The notes under the pieces: model-generated | What the model was told of the DNA's origin: nothing | Seen by the model: only the letters and a program-made list of their open reading frames with translations | The model's database searches: none | Program-made: the position numbers and the translations under genes | Assembly (NCBI GenBank): GCA_937957915.1 | Contig: CALGNZ010000104.1 | Coordinates: forward strand, 1 to 49,639 | Source: an uncultured Granulosicoccaceae bacterium | GTDB taxonomy: Bacteria > Pseudomonadota > Gammaproteobacteria > Granulosicoccales > Granulosicoccaceae | DNA length: 49,639 nucleotides | Direction: 5' to 3' | Shown: one piece after another, positions 25,628-34,424 of the stretch | Position numbering within the stretch: the first letter of the stretch is position 1 | How the letters are laid out: each line of letters begins with the position of its first letter

Positions 25628-26698
25628 ATGTTATTTGAACTCCCAAATCCTGAAGAGTTGTATCAGGCACTTCTTGATCGCAACGAAGTGTATGACGGTC
25701 GTGCCTATGTTTGTGTGAAGACTACTGGAATATTCTGTCGTCTGACGTGTTCGGCGCGTGATCCAAAATTCGAGAATTGCCAGTTTTTCGAAACGGTTGC
25801 GGAGTGTCTAAACGCAGGCTATCGGCCCTGTAAACGGTGCAAGCCGCTCGCACCATCTGCACTGGCTGATGAAAACATTACAGTACTGTTGCGTGAGATG
25901 GAACGCTGCCCGGGTAAACGCTGGCGGGAGTCCGATGTTGTTAAATTGGGGCTTGACCCCTCTTCCGTGCGACGAAGCTTCAAGCGGCAATATGGAGTCA
26001 CTTTTCTCGAGATGACACGGCAATCCCGTATTAAGGAAGGTTTCGAGTTGCTGTCAGAAGGTAGTCGTGTAATAGATGCACAGGTCGGTGCGGGCTTTGA
26101 ATCTGCCAGTGCATTTCGATCGGCTTTTGCAAAATTGCTTGGCACCACACCCGCTGGCTTTTCTAGCGATGCCGGCTTGCAGGCGAGTTGGTTTGATACG
26201 CCACTGGGCGCCATGATTGCGGTCAGCGATCAGCGTCAATTGCATCTTCTTGAGTTCAGCGATCGCAAGGCACTGCCAGCTGAACTAAAGCGATTGTGTC
26301 GCTCGCTGTCACAGACAAATGCCGACACGGCTTTTGCCGTTGGTTTTGGCAAGCCACCACCAGTGCAACAGGTTGAAGCAGAGCTCAACGACTTTTACAA
26401 TTTGCGTAGTGATGTGTTCAAGGTACCGCTCGCCATGCACGGCACCGCGTTTACACAAAGCGTGTGGCGAGAGCTGCAAACCATACCTGCCGGCCATACG
26501 CGAAGCTACAGTGATGTGGCACGAGCGGTTGGTCGACCTGCCGCGGTACGCGCCGTAGCACGTGCTAATGGTGCAAACCAGATTGCCATTGTCATTCCAT
26601 GTCACCGGGTTATTGGCGCTGATGGATCATTGACCGGCTACGGTGGGGGCCTGTGGCGCAAGCAGAAATTGATAGAGCTCGAGTGCCAGTATCGTTGA
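25628..26698 (+). CDS. ada: Ada: methylation-response regulator and O6-methylguanine-DNA methyltransferase
   Basis: A 356-residue three-domain protein. The N-terminal zinc/phosphotriester-repair domain has Cys 37 (GIFC), 41, 68 and 71, matching the four Cys ligands of Ada, one of which accepts the methyl group. An AraC-type helix-turn-helix spans about 85-175. The C-terminal methyltransferase domain has the active-site motif IPCHRV (Cys about 325) and the 'GYGGGLWRKQKLIELE' end. It repairs methylated DNA and, once methylated on the N-terminal Cys, activates the adaptive response. The frame is open from TTG 25604, but ATG 25628 fits the family N-terminus. A TATATT sits six to seven bases before it, so the message may have little or no leader. 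Confidence 0.95.
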   Translation: MLFELPNPEELYQALLDRNEVYDGRAYVCVKTTGIFCRLTCSARDPKFENCQFFETVAECLNAGYRPCKRCKPLAPSALADENITVLLREMERCPGKRWRESDVVKLGLDPSSVRRSFKRQYGVTFLEMTRQSRIKEGFELLSEGSRVIDAQVGAGFESASAFRSAFAKLLGTTPAGFSSDAGLQASWFDTPLGAMIAVSDQRQLHLLEFSDRKALPAELKRLCRSLSQTNADTAFAVGFGKPPPVQQVEAELNDFYNLRSDVFKVPLAMHGTAFTQSVWRELQTIPAGHTRSYSDVARAVGRPAAVRAVARANGANQIAIVIPCHRVIGADGSLTGYGGGLWRKQKLIELECQYR

Positions 26699-26841
26699 TC
26701 GAGCGGCCTTCGGTCAGCGTCTACATCGGTCTGCTGTGGCGGCTACCGAGCGGTACCGTCAACTTCGGTGTCCGGTTAAAGCCGGGCGATGCCAAACTAT
26801 AAATGTCATAATACACAATACCTGATCTAAGCTGGTCGCCC

Positions 26842-27894
26842 GTGTCCCGTAATAACAAGCCAGACAACAAGCCTGCTGCGCAAATAACCATGGAAGATGT
26901 TGCGCGTGCGGCGGGTGTATCGCGTATGACAGTGTCGCGTGCGCTGAAAAGCGATAGCCCTGTGTCGCCGGAGACACGCGCGCGCATTCTGAAAATTGTG
27001 CGCAAGCTCAATTATGTGCCAGACCAGTCTGCCGGCACCTTGTCGACCCGTCGCTCCGGCTTTGCAGCTACGCTTGTTCCATCGCTTAACAACCTCCACT
27101 TTGCAGAGTCGGTTCAGGCTCTCAATGAGCAACTGGAGCAGATCGGTTTGCAGATGTTACTGGGCCACACCGGCTATTCAGCCGAGCGCGAAGAGCGACT
27201 GATCGAAAGTATGTTAAAGCGCAGACCGGAAGTTATCGTACTGCCGTTTGACGGTCATACACCACGCACAATAAAGCTCTTAAAGCAGGCCAATGTTCCC
27301 GTCATCGAACAATGGGAGGTGCCATCAAAACCGGTTGGCTACAGCATTGGGTTTTCCAACTGGCAGGCAGCACGAAAAATGACCAGCGCGTTAATCGAGC
27401 GGGGGTATCGGAATATTGCGTTTGTCAGCGAAAGCGAGGATGCCTGGACTCGGGGGGCAGCCAGACGAGCGGGCTTTGAAGACGCCATGCAATCCGCCGG
27501 TCTGTCCGCCCATCGCATGGTGCGCTATGGAAAGCCACCGATTTCGATAGAAGATGGCTATCATATTGGCTCCGGGTACAAAGAGCACTTCGCCGATGCA
27601 GACTGCATCTTCTGTGTATCAGATGCCCCCGCGTTTGGCGTGTTGTCAGCGCTGAAATCACAGCAAATAAGAGTGCCTGAAGACATAGCAGTGGTTGGCT
27701 TTGGCAACTTTGAGGTATCGCGTTTTTCCTCTCCCACCATATCCACTGTTGAAGTTGATGCACGGGGTCTCGGTCGGCAAACAGGCGAGTTAATAAGACG
27801 CTTGCTGGTAGACGGTACTGATATCGCCAGTGTCCCGCGCCATATTGAAATTGATGTGCGACTGAGTTTCAGGGAAAGCACCAGTTCGATGTAA
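26842..27894 (+). CDS. LacI/GntR-family repressor of the idonate/gluconate regulon
   Basis: A 350-residue LacI-family regulator: helix-turn-helix and hinge at about 16-65 (MEDVARAAGVSRMTVSRALK, then YVPDQSAGTLSTRRSG), and a periplasmic-binding-like core to 345. Its sequence follows the GntR (gluconate repressor) subgroup. It starts at a GTG. It is oriented toward the ABC operon, and two perfect ATGTTACCGGTAACAT operators, the form bound by GntR/IdnR-type proteins, lie downstream before the ABC genes and before the dehydrogenase genes. It is therefore very probably the local repressor, relieved by a gluconate-, idonate- or ketogluconate-type ligand. The ligand and any autoregulation are inferred. 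Confidence 0.9.
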   Translation: MSRNNKPDNKPAAQITMEDVARAAGVSRMTVSRALKSDSPVSPETRARILKIVRKLNYVPDQSAGTLSTRRSGFAATLVPSLNNLHFAESVQALNEQLEQIGLQMLLGHTGYSAEREERLIESMLKRRPEVIVLPFDGHTPRTIKLLKQANVPVIEQWEVPSKPVGYSIGFSNWQAARKMTSALIERGYRNIAFVSESEDAWTRGAARRAGFEDAMQSAGLSAHRMVRYGKPPISIEDGYHIGSGYKEHFADADCIFCVSDAPAFGVLSALKSQQIRVPEDIAVVGFGNFEVSRFSSPTISTVEVDARGLGRQTGELIRRLLVDGTDIASVPRHIEIDVRLSFRESTSSM

Positions 27895-27982
27895 CTGGCC
27901 AGGGCGTTGTTCGGCCGCCCGCTAAGTGTAGTCAGGTAGTTATCGAGCTGAGGCACGGTTGCGACAGGTTTGTGCCGGTTAC

Positions 27983-28024
27983 TGAACACCTCGCCTTGAA
28001 CACCTCACCTCGAACACCTCACCG
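27983..28024. repeat. Three tandem 14-base repeats upstream of the ABC promoter
   Basis: TGAACACCTCGCCT, TGAACACCTCACCT and CGAACACCTCACCG follow one another without gaps, ending about 19 bases before the -35 region. They may be binding sites spaced by 1.3 helical turns, or simple slippage products. Confidence 0.7.
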
Positions 28025-28042
28025 CAAAGAGTAGAAAAATTC

Positions 28043-28071
28043 TTGCATGGTCTCAATAGCAGGTATATAGT
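28043..28071 (+). promoter_or_regulatory. Sigma-70-type promoter of the ABC operon
   Basis: -35 TTGCAT and -10 TATAGT separated by 17 bases. The operator starts eight bases after the -10 box, so it covers the likely transcription start. Confidence 0.65.
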
Positions 28072-28079
28072 CCAAAGCA

Positions 28080-28095
28080 ATGTTACCGGTAACAT
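28080..28095. promoter_or_regulatory. GntR/IdnR-type operator, ABC operon
   Basis: ATGTTACCGGTAACAT, a perfect 16-base palindrome identical to the site before the dehydrogenase genes (37115-37130). Its position over the probable +1 fits repression by blocking RNA polymerase. Confidence 0.85.
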
Positions 28096-28134
28096 TACTG
28101 CGATTATAGTGTTTTAACAACCTGGGACTTCGCA

Positions 28135-29220
28135 ATGCCTGCAATACAACTGCAGCAACTAACCAAGCGCTACGGCAAGGTTGAGGTGCTCCACGGTATC
28201 GACCTGGAGATGGCAGATGCCGAGTTCACCGTGCTGGTTGGTCCCTCAGGCTGTGGCAAGTCGACAACGCTGCGTATGATTGCCGGGCTTGAGAACGTGT
28301 CGGGTGGCGAGATTTATATCGACGGCAATCCCATCAGCCATCTGGAACCAAAAGAGCGCGATCTGGCGATGGTGTTTCAGGACTATGCGCTGTATCCACA
28401 CATGAATGTGGCAAAAAACATGTCGTTTGCGCTGCGTCTGCAAAAGCGCCCAAAAAAGGAAATCAACCAAAAAATCGCGGAAGTGGCTGAGATGCTCGGG
28501 CTGACTGATTATCTGCATCGCAAACCCGCTGAGCTATCCGGTGGTCAGCGGCAACGCGTAGCGATGGGACGCGCACTGACCAGAGACAGTTCTACTTTTC
28601 TGTTTGATGAGCCGCTGTCCAATCTGGATGCCAAGCTGCGTACGCAAATGCGGGCAGAGTTGGCGCTGATGCGCCAGCGTGTGCGTAAAAACATGATTTA
28701 TGTCACCCACGATCAAATAGAAGCTATGACGCTGGCTGATCGAATTGTGGTGATGGACGGCGGTTACATTCAACAACAGGGGTCACCTGAAGAGTTGTTT
28801 AAAAAGCCGGCCAATCGATTCGTAGCCGGGTTTCTTGGAACCCCGCCGATGAATTTTCTCGAAGCAGATATACAGCACGATGGCGGTCATACCTTTTTTC
28901 GAGGTAAGGGGTTTTCGCTGCGCTGCGACGAAGCAACAAAGAGACGCCTGTCGGGCCACACGGGCTCCGGCATTGTCCTTGGCATTCGGCCGTCTGATTT
29001 AACTTTTGACCCGTTGGCAGAAGAATCCATAGAACTCAACGTTGCCATTTCTGAATACATTGGCGCGCAGTCCGTTTTGATTTGTGACTGTCATGGCGCA
29101 AAAGTGATGGTAGAGCTTAAATCCGACACCCCGATTGCGCTGGGTGAAAAACTAAATTTCAGGGTTGATATGGAATCAATGCATCTGTTCGACCCGGAAA
29201 CCGAACGAGCTATTTTCTGA
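28135..29220 (+). CDS. Sugar ABC transporter ATP-binding protein (MalK/UgpC type)
   Basis: A 361-residue ATPase of the CUT1 carbohydrate importer class. Walker A GPSGCGKS is at 36-43, the signature LSGGQ at 134-138, Walker B with FLFDEP at 155-160, and the switch His follows in 'YVTHDQ'. The C-terminal ~125 residues form the MalK-type regulatory (TOBE/OB) domain ('GIRPSDL'). It powers uptake by the binding protein and two permeases encoded just downstream. It is the first gene of the operon, 40 bases after a perfect operator, and is 40 bases from the binding-protein gene. The substrate is expected to be a sugar acid, lactone or related monosaccharide because of the catabolic genes that follow. 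Confidence 0.93.
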   Translation: MPAIQLQQLTKRYGKVEVLHGIDLEMADAEFTVLVGPSGCGKSTTLRMIAGLENVSGGEIYIDGNPISHLEPKERDLAMVFQDYALYPHMNVAKNMSFALRLQKRPKKEINQKIAEVAEMLGLTDYLHRKPAELSGGQRQRVAMGRALTRDSSTFLFDEPLSNLDAKLRTQMRAELALMRQRVRKNMIYVTHDQIEAMTLADRIVVMDGGYIQQQGSPEELFKKPANRFVAGFLGTPPMNFLEADIQHDGGHTFFRGKGFSLRCDEATKRRLSGHTGSGIVLGIRPSDLTFDPLAEESIELNVAISEYIGAQSVLICDCHGAKVMVELKSDTPIALGEKLNFRVDMESMHLFDPETERAIF

Positions 29221-29260
29221 CTCGTCTGTACCACTACCAATACCTACCCTGGAGGGAGAC

Positions 29261-30601
29261 ATGCTGAAACCTTTTAAATCGCTGCGACTAACACTGGCAG
29301 CAGCAGTGCTCGCAGCAACATCAATCGGTGCCAATGCGCTGGCCGGCCCCTATGATGAATTTGCCGGAACCACATTGGTTGTAAACTTTCCCGCACATCC
29401 GCACTACAACGCAGTGATGAAAATTCTACCGGAATTTACCAAGGAAACCGGTATCGAGGTAGAAGTCGACCAGCTCCCGTACCTGAAGATGCGAGAGCGC
29501 CAAACACTCGAACTGGGTCAGGATGAAGGCGACTATGATCTGATTGCCTATGTGGTTTTTTCCAAAGCGGATTATGTCTACGCCGATCAACTGGAAAACC
29601 TTGCACGGTATTTTATGAACCCGAAACTTTCAGACCCTGCGTACAACGCCGATGATCTGATCGACGGTTATGTCTACAACATTGGTTTTGCCGGCGGAGC
29701 CAAAGGCTACCTGCAAGGCAAAACGGGTTCTCTATACGGTATACCCTACGGTTCAGAGACATCGATTCTTGGTTATCGCAAAGACATCTTTGAAAAGCAT
29801 GGTCTCAAGGTGCCTGAAAGCTATGACGAAATGCTCGACATCGCTTGTAAAATCCCCGAGCTTGAGCCCGGTATGGGTGGCCTGAGTTCCCGTGCTGCGT
29901 CGGGTCATCATGCGAGTCATGCATTCCTGCTGCATCTGGCGCCACTGGGTGGTCGCATCTTTGATGATGAGTGGAACCCAATCGTCAACAACGAAGCCGG
30001 TGTTAAGGCAGCCAATGCGCTAAAGACGATTGTTGACTGTGGTCCCAAGGGTGCCAGCAGCTTTGGTTTTGGTGAAGCACTCGGGTCATTCCTCAATGGT
30101 GACACCGCGATGTTTCTCGATACCACTGTGGTTGCAGGTCAAATTGATGATCCTTCAAAATCAAAGGTAGTCGGCAAGGTGGGCTGGGCTATGCATCCGA
30201 TGGGTGAGCGGCGCGGCAGTCAGACCGGTGGCTTTGGTATTGGTATTCCAAAAAATGCTGAAAACAAGGAAGCAGCTTTTCTGCTGATGCAGTGGCTAAC
30301 CTCGCAAAAAGGCGACAAGCTGGTCGCGCTGGCTGGTGGTAACCCGTCCAGATTTTCGACGCACGAAGATGCAGATGTGAATGCAAAGTTTCCGCACATG
30401 AAAACCTTTGGTGAAGCGCTGAAGCACGCTGATCCGGACTGGCGTCCTATCATTCCGGTCTGGGGAAAAATCAACGCTGACCTGGGTACAACGTTGTCAA
30501 AAGTACTGACCGAAGACCTCGATATACAAGAGGCCCTCGACGGTGTTGCAGAACGCACCAAGGGCATTATGGAAGAAGCAGGTTACTACACCTGGAAGTA
30601 G
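29261..30601 (+). CDS. Sugar ABC transporter substrate-binding protein
   Basis: A 446-residue extracytoplasmic binding protein of the MalE-like (SBP type 1, CUT1) family. A Sec signal peptide covers about residues 1-29 (cleavage near NALA-GPYDEF). Characteristic stretches are 'FTKETGIEVEVDQLPY', 'GSLYGIPYGSETSILGYRKDIF' and 'FLNGDTAMFLDTT'. The start has a strong ribosome site, GGAGGGAG, right before the ATG. A perfect 12-base stem-loop follows the stop, as is common after binding-protein genes made in excess of the permeases. Ligand is unknown; an aldonate or aldose is inferred from the cluster. Confidence 0.93.
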   Translation: MLKPFKSLRLTLAAAVLAATSIGANALAGPYDEFAGTTLVVNFPAHPHYNAVMKILPEFTKETGIEVEVDQLPYLKMRERQTLELGQDEGDYDLIAYVVFSKADYVYADQLENLARYFMNPKLSDPAYNADDLIDGYVYNIGFAGGAKGYLQGKTGSLYGIPYGSETSILGYRKDIFEKHGLKVPESYDEMLDIACKIPELEPGMGGLSSRAASGHHASHAFLLHLAPLGGRIFDDEWNPIVNNEAGVKAANALKTIVDCGPKGASSFGFGEALGSFLNGDTAMFLDTTVVAGQIDDPSKSKVVGKVGWAMHPMGERRGSQTGGFGIGIPKNAENKEAAFLLMQWLTSQKGDKLVALAGGNPSRFSTHEDADVNAKFPHMKTFGEALKHADPDWRPIIPVWGKINADLGTTLSKVLTEDLDIQEALDGVAERTKGIMEEAGYYTWK

Positions 30602-30620
30602 TGCCAGCAGTGAGCTGTAT

Positions 30621-30648
30621 AGCAGTCAGGGCATCAGCCCTGACTGCT
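30621..30648 (+). other. Perfect hairpin between binding-protein and permease genes
   Basis: AGCAGTCAGGGC and GCCCTGACTGCT pair over 12 bases around a four-base ATCA loop. There is no T-run, so it more likely protects the 3' end of the binding-protein message or attenuates read-through into the permease genes than acts as a full terminator. Confidence 0.75.
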
Positions 30649-30754
30649 GCACGCACTGTCAGCAAGTGTATGAGCCCGATGCCGGGTTCCGCTCATAACT
30701 ACACCTGCTCACCCGTGAAAAAAAGCAAATCTACGCTATCGGACCGGTCATCGC

Positions 30755-31666
30755 ATGAGAACCGCCACACTTAATCGATTAACGCCGTACATATTCCTGG
30801 CTCCAGCCGTTGTGATTATGGCGCTGGCGCTGCTATACCCTCTCGGGTATATGATTTACGGCAGTTTTCGCGACTGGGACCCAAGTCAGACGCTGGGCGA
30901 AACGGAGTTTGTCGGGTTATCGAACTATTTCTATCTATGGCAGGACGCAAGTTTTCGTGAAAGCCTGGCTGTCACTCTGAAATTTGCGATATCAGTGGTG
31001 TCGGTTGAAATGGTGATTGGTGTCGGGCTGGCGCTGCTGCTCGACCGAAGCCTGCGTGGCATGTCGGTGTTGAGAACACTCTTTATACTGCCAATGATGA
31101 TCGCACCGGTGGTGGTGGGTTTGATGTGGCGTTATATGTATCACCCCAGTGTTGGTATCTTTAACAGAACCCTTGAGTCAGCCGGGCTGGGCTCTGTTGA
31201 CTGGCTGGGCAAGCATGCACTGCTATCAGTCATTATTGCCGACATCTGGCAATGGACCCCGTTCATATTTATTTTGTCTTTGGCCGCGTTGCAGTCGTTA
31301 CCGCGTTCGGCACTTGAGGCGGCACGCATAGATGGTGCTACTGGCTGGCAGCAGATAATACATATAAAGCTGCCGCTAATGATGCCGGTTCTTATCGTTA
31401 CCTGTTTATTGCGACTAATAGATGCATTCAAGGTGCTGGAAGTTATTCTGGTGATGACCGAGGGTGGCCCGGGTCTGTCTACCGAGATACTGGCGCTCAG
31501 AATTTCACGCACAGCCACCGAGTTCAGAGAGCTGGGTGTGGCAGCTGCGATGTCCAATTATCTGTTGATGTTATTGTTGTTGTTGACAGTGGCAATGCTT
31601 GCGTACAACAAGTTTCAGGAAATGCGTGCTGACCGAGCGCGGAGAATTGCCGAGGAGGCAGTGTAA
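30755..31666 (+). CDS. Sugar ABC transporter permease (MalF/UgpA type)
   Basis: A 303-residue inner-membrane protein with six hydrophobic helices and the cytoplasmic EAA loop 'EAARIDGATGWQQIIHIKLPLM' that contacts the ATPase. It is the usual length for a CUT1 permease without extra domains. It forms the translocation pore with the next gene's product. It is separated from the binding-protein gene by about 150 bases containing a hairpin, and its stop codon overlaps the start of the second permease by one base. Confidence 0.92.
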   Translation: MRTATLNRLTPYIFLAPAVVIMALALLYPLGYMIYGSFRDWDPSQTLGETEFVGLSNYFYLWQDASFRESLAVTLKFAISVVSVEMVIGVGLALLLDRSLRGMSVLRTLFILPMMIAPVVVGLMWRYMYHPSVGIFNRTLESAGLGSVDWLGKHALLSVIIADIWQWTPFIFILSLAALQSLPRSALEAARIDGATGWQQIIHIKLPLMMPVLIVTCLLRLIDAFKVLEVILVMTEGGPGLSTEILALRISRTATEFRELGVAAAMSNYLLMLLLLLTVAMLAYNKFQEMRADRARRIAEEAV

Positions 31667-32601
31667 TGTCCGCACAGACTGAAAAACAGCATCCGGCATT
31701 CTATGCGTTACTGGTTTTGCTGATCATGATGTCGGTCGGGCCAATTGCGTTGATGTTTATCAACTCGTTCAAGCTTGACGTTGACATTATATCCGGTACC
31801 TCCGGCTTACTATTTTTGCCGACCATTCAGAACTACGAAACAGCGCTGTGCGACGTGCTGCCGTATGAGCTGGATCATCTCGATTTTTGCGCACTGAAAT
31901 TCGGTGGTGCGTTTATCAATTCCCTGATCATCGCGTTGGTCTCCACGGTACTGACTCTGGTGATTGGCTGTATGGCGGCCTATGCGCTGGTGCGCTTTCG
32001 CTTCATGGGCAGAGATACCGTATCCGGGTCCACCCTGATGGTGCGAATGGTGCCCCCCGCGGTTTTGTTAGTGCCGGTATTTGGATTGTGGAATAACGAG
32101 TTCTGTATTGATAAAGCCAGCTGGCTGGGATCGCTAATCAGAGACAATTTTGGTGGCCGCGGGGATGTGTGTCTGGCCGGTACCCACTCGGGTATTATCC
32201 TGATCTATATCGCAATGAATTTGCCCTTCGTTATCTGGATTCTGCAAAGCTTTATTGTGCAGGTGCCAAGGCAGCTTGAAGAGGCAGCGCGTATGGATGG
32301 TGCCGGTCCGTTTCAGGTTTTTTTCAAAGTGGTGCTGCCGTTGATCAAGCCTGGTCTGGCAGCCGCGGCAATATTTACCTTCCGTATTGCATGGAATGAA
32401 TATCTACTAGCGTCCGCGTTGTCTGACAGAGACACCAAAACGGTGCCCATTCTGATCGTTAATAACATGTCGGAATTTAACGTTGAGTGGGGCGTCATTA
32501 TGGCAACCGGTATGTTGTTGGCCATTCCACCAATTATCTTTACCCTGTTTGCCTCTCGCCAGATTATCACTGGTATGACAGCCGGTGCAGTAAAGGGCTG
32601 A
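31666..32601 (+). CDS. Sugar ABC transporter permease (MalG/UgpE type) with Cys-containing loops
   Basis: A 311-residue permease with six helices and the EAA motif 'EEAARMDGAGPFQVFFKVVLPL'. The start is a TAATG overlap with GAGGAG upstream. It is about 30-40 residues longer than usual. The extra length is in the first and second periplasmic loops (about 40-80 and 143-175), which hold Cys 62, 75, 147 and 169. These are unusual for this family and could form disulfides outside the membrane. It pairs with the upstream permease to form the pore. Confidence 0.9.
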   Translation: MSAQTEKQHPAFYALLVLLIMMSVGPIALMFINSFKLDVDIISGTSGLLFLPTIQNYETALCDVLPYELDHLDFCALKFGGAFINSLIIALVSTVLTLVIGCMAAYALVRFRFMGRDTVSGSTLMVRMVPPAVLLVPVFGLWNNEFCIDKASWLGSLIRDNFGGRGDVCLAGTHSGIILIYIAMNLPFVIWILQSFIVQVPRQLEEAARMDGAGPFQVFFKVVLPLIKPGLAAAAIFTFRIAWNEYLLASALSDRDTKTVPILIVNNMSEFNVEWGVIMATGMLLAIPPIIFTLFASRQIITGMTAGAVKG

Positions 32602-32606
32602 TAGTC

Positions 32607-33338
32607 ATGTGGGAGTGGCTCGCAGCGCCGTTGGACTCCGGTCGACCGCATGAGTTAACCGACGTGCAGCAGTGGCACGGCAGATTGATGTTCTTAGGCT
32701 GGGGTGTAATTGCGCCACTGGCGGTGATTATTGCCCGCTACTTTAAAGTATTGCCACGACAGCCGTGGCCCGAAAAACTGGACAGTCAGTTTTGGTGGCG
32801 AGTCCACTGGATAGGGCAGAGTCTGGTGCTGGTTTGCACACTGATTGCCATCAGTCTGGTCTATAGCCTGCGCTGGTTTGAATTGACACTGCACTCGCAA
32901 CTGGGCTACGTGGTTTTACTGCTGGTGTTTTTTCAGATAGCACTGGGTTATTTTCGTGGCAGCAAAGGCGGGCCGACTGCACCACAGTCAAATGGTGATA
33001 TCGCAGGCGATCACTACGACATGAACCTGCGGCGCCGTGTTTTTGAAGCATTGCACAAGTCACTCGGTTACGGCTTGTTGCTGCTTGCTATTACTACCAT
33101 TGTAATGGGCATGTGGGTTGTAAATGCACCGCGCTGGATGTTTTTGTGTATCGTTGTTTGGTGGGCATTGCTTGTTATTCTTTTTGTAGTGTTGCAAAGA
33201 AAAGGCTATGCGATTGATACCTATCAGGCGATTTGGGGGCCCGACCCTCAGCACCCGGGTAACAAAATGCATCCGGCAGGGTGGGGCATGCGCAGAATCA
33301 ATCGTAACAAGCAGTCCGCTGGTAAATCCGGGCATTAA
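32607..33338 (+). CDS. Cytochrome b561-like membrane protein
   Basis: A 243-residue protein with about five or six membrane helices. His residues lie at helix starts (WHGRLMFLGW, WRVHWIGQSL, LHSQLGYVVLL, LHKSLGYGLLL), as in the eukaryotic-type b561 domain, in which His pairs hold two haems. The segment 'FFQIALGYFRGSKGG' is also typical. It starts five bases after the second permease gene (the frame is open further upstream, inside that gene), so it belongs to the ABC operon. It may pass electrons from a membrane sugar dehydrogenase or reduce an extracellular acceptor. Its role in a sugar uptake operon is unexplained. Confidence 0.8.
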   Translation: MWEWLAAPLDSGRPHELTDVQQWHGRLMFLGWGVIAPLAVIIARYFKVLPRQPWPEKLDSQFWWRVHWIGQSLVLVCTLIAISLVYSLRWFELTLHSQLGYVVLLLVFFQIALGYFRGSKGGPTAPQSNGDIAGDHYDMNLRRRVFEALHKSLGYGLLLLAITTIVMGMWVVNAPRWMFLCIVVWWALLVILFVVLQRKGYAIDTYQAIWGPDPQHPGNKMHPAGWGMRRINRNKQSAGKSGH

Positions 33339-33431
33339 TCAATCGCCCTTGACTGTATAATGCGCAGGTCTGCCAACATCAGCGGCAGACGGCGTTGCAA
33401 TACAATTCTCCCATGACGAATGAGGCCCGGT

Positions 33432-34352
33432 ATGTTTGGTGTAATTGAAGGCACAGGCTTTGAGGTTATAGAGCCTGACTTTGCTGAATGCTTAATTGGA
33501 CACGCCAGAGTAGAGCGCCTGTGGTCAGGTTCACGCTGGGCGGAAGGCCCTGCATGGTTTGCTGCCGGGCGCTATCTGGTCTGGTCAGATATACCCAACA
33601 ATCGTTTACTGCGCTGGGACGAAACAGACGGCAGCGTGTCTGTCTTCCGTGATCCGTCCAACAATGCCAATGGTAATACCGTTGATCGTCAGGGCCGCCT
33701 TGTCAGTTGTGAGCATTTAACCCGACGCGTGACCCGCACCGAGCACGATGGTTCGATTACAGTGCTGGCGGATCGAGTCGATGGAAAACAGCTTAATTCA
33801 CCGAATGATGTAGTAATAAAATCAGATGGCTCTATCTGGTTTACCGATCCGTCGTACGGCATCATGATGGATTACGAAGGCGCCAGAGCAGAGAGCGACA
33901 TCGGTGCCTGCCATGTGTATCGAATAGACCCGGGCAGTGGCTCGGTAACACGCGTGGCAGATGACTACGTGAAGCCCAACGGACTGGCATTTTCCACTGA
34001 CGAGTCAGCCCTGTACATCGCAGATACCGGTGGTACCCATCAGGCAGACGGACCAGCGCATATTCGTAAACACAGCGTAAACGAAGACGGCACACTGGGC
34101 GGTGGTGCTGTGATTGCCGAGTGCAGCAACGGCTTCTTTGACGGGTTTCGCGTTGATCGTGATGATCGAATCTGGACATCGGCAGCAGATGGTGTTCACT
34201 GTTTATCTGCCAGCGGCGAACTCCTTGGCAAAATACTAATCCCCGAATTCGTAGCCAATGTGTGTTTTGGCGGCCCCAAACTTAATCGACTGTTTATTTG
34301 CGGCACAACTTCGCTATATTCAGTGTATTTGAATGTTAATGGCGTTTTATAG
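33432..34352 (+). CDS. SMP-30/gluconolactonase-family lactonase
   Basis: A 306-residue six-bladed beta-propeller of the SMP-30/gluconolactonase/LRE-like family. Metal-site segments are visible: 'WAEGPAWF' (Glu ligand), 'GNTVDRQGRLVSCEH', 'LNSPNDVVIKSDGSIWFTDPSYG' (Asn/Asp) and 'KPNGLAF'. The enzyme opens aldonolactones such as gluconolactone to the free acid. ATG 33432 has GAGG upstream; ATG 33420 is possible but lacks a ribosome site. No signal peptide, so cytoplasmic. It would feed an aldonate into the dehydrogenases and kinase encoded further on. It lies 93 bases after the b561 gene, and a repeat array begins after it. Confidence 0.9.
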   Translation: MFGVIEGTGFEVIEPDFAECLIGHARVERLWSGSRWAEGPAWFAAGRYLVWSDIPNNRLLRWDETDGSVSVFRDPSNNANGNTVDRQGRLVSCEHLTRRVTRTEHDGSITVLADRVDGKQLNSPNDVVIKSDGSIWFTDPSYGIMMDYEGARAESDIGACHVYRIDPGSGSVTRVADDYVKPNGLAFSTDESALYIADTGGTHQADGPAHIRKHSVNEDGTLGGGAVIAECSNGFFDGFRVDRDDRIWTSAADGVHCLSASGELLGKILIPEFVANVCFGGPKLNRLFICGTTSLYSVYLNVNGVL

Positions 34353-34424
34353 AGACGTTGTTTAGAGAGCAGGTTAATCGCAAAGATGCCAGTCGACTTT
34401 AGCACTTCTATAGACAGAGCACAC

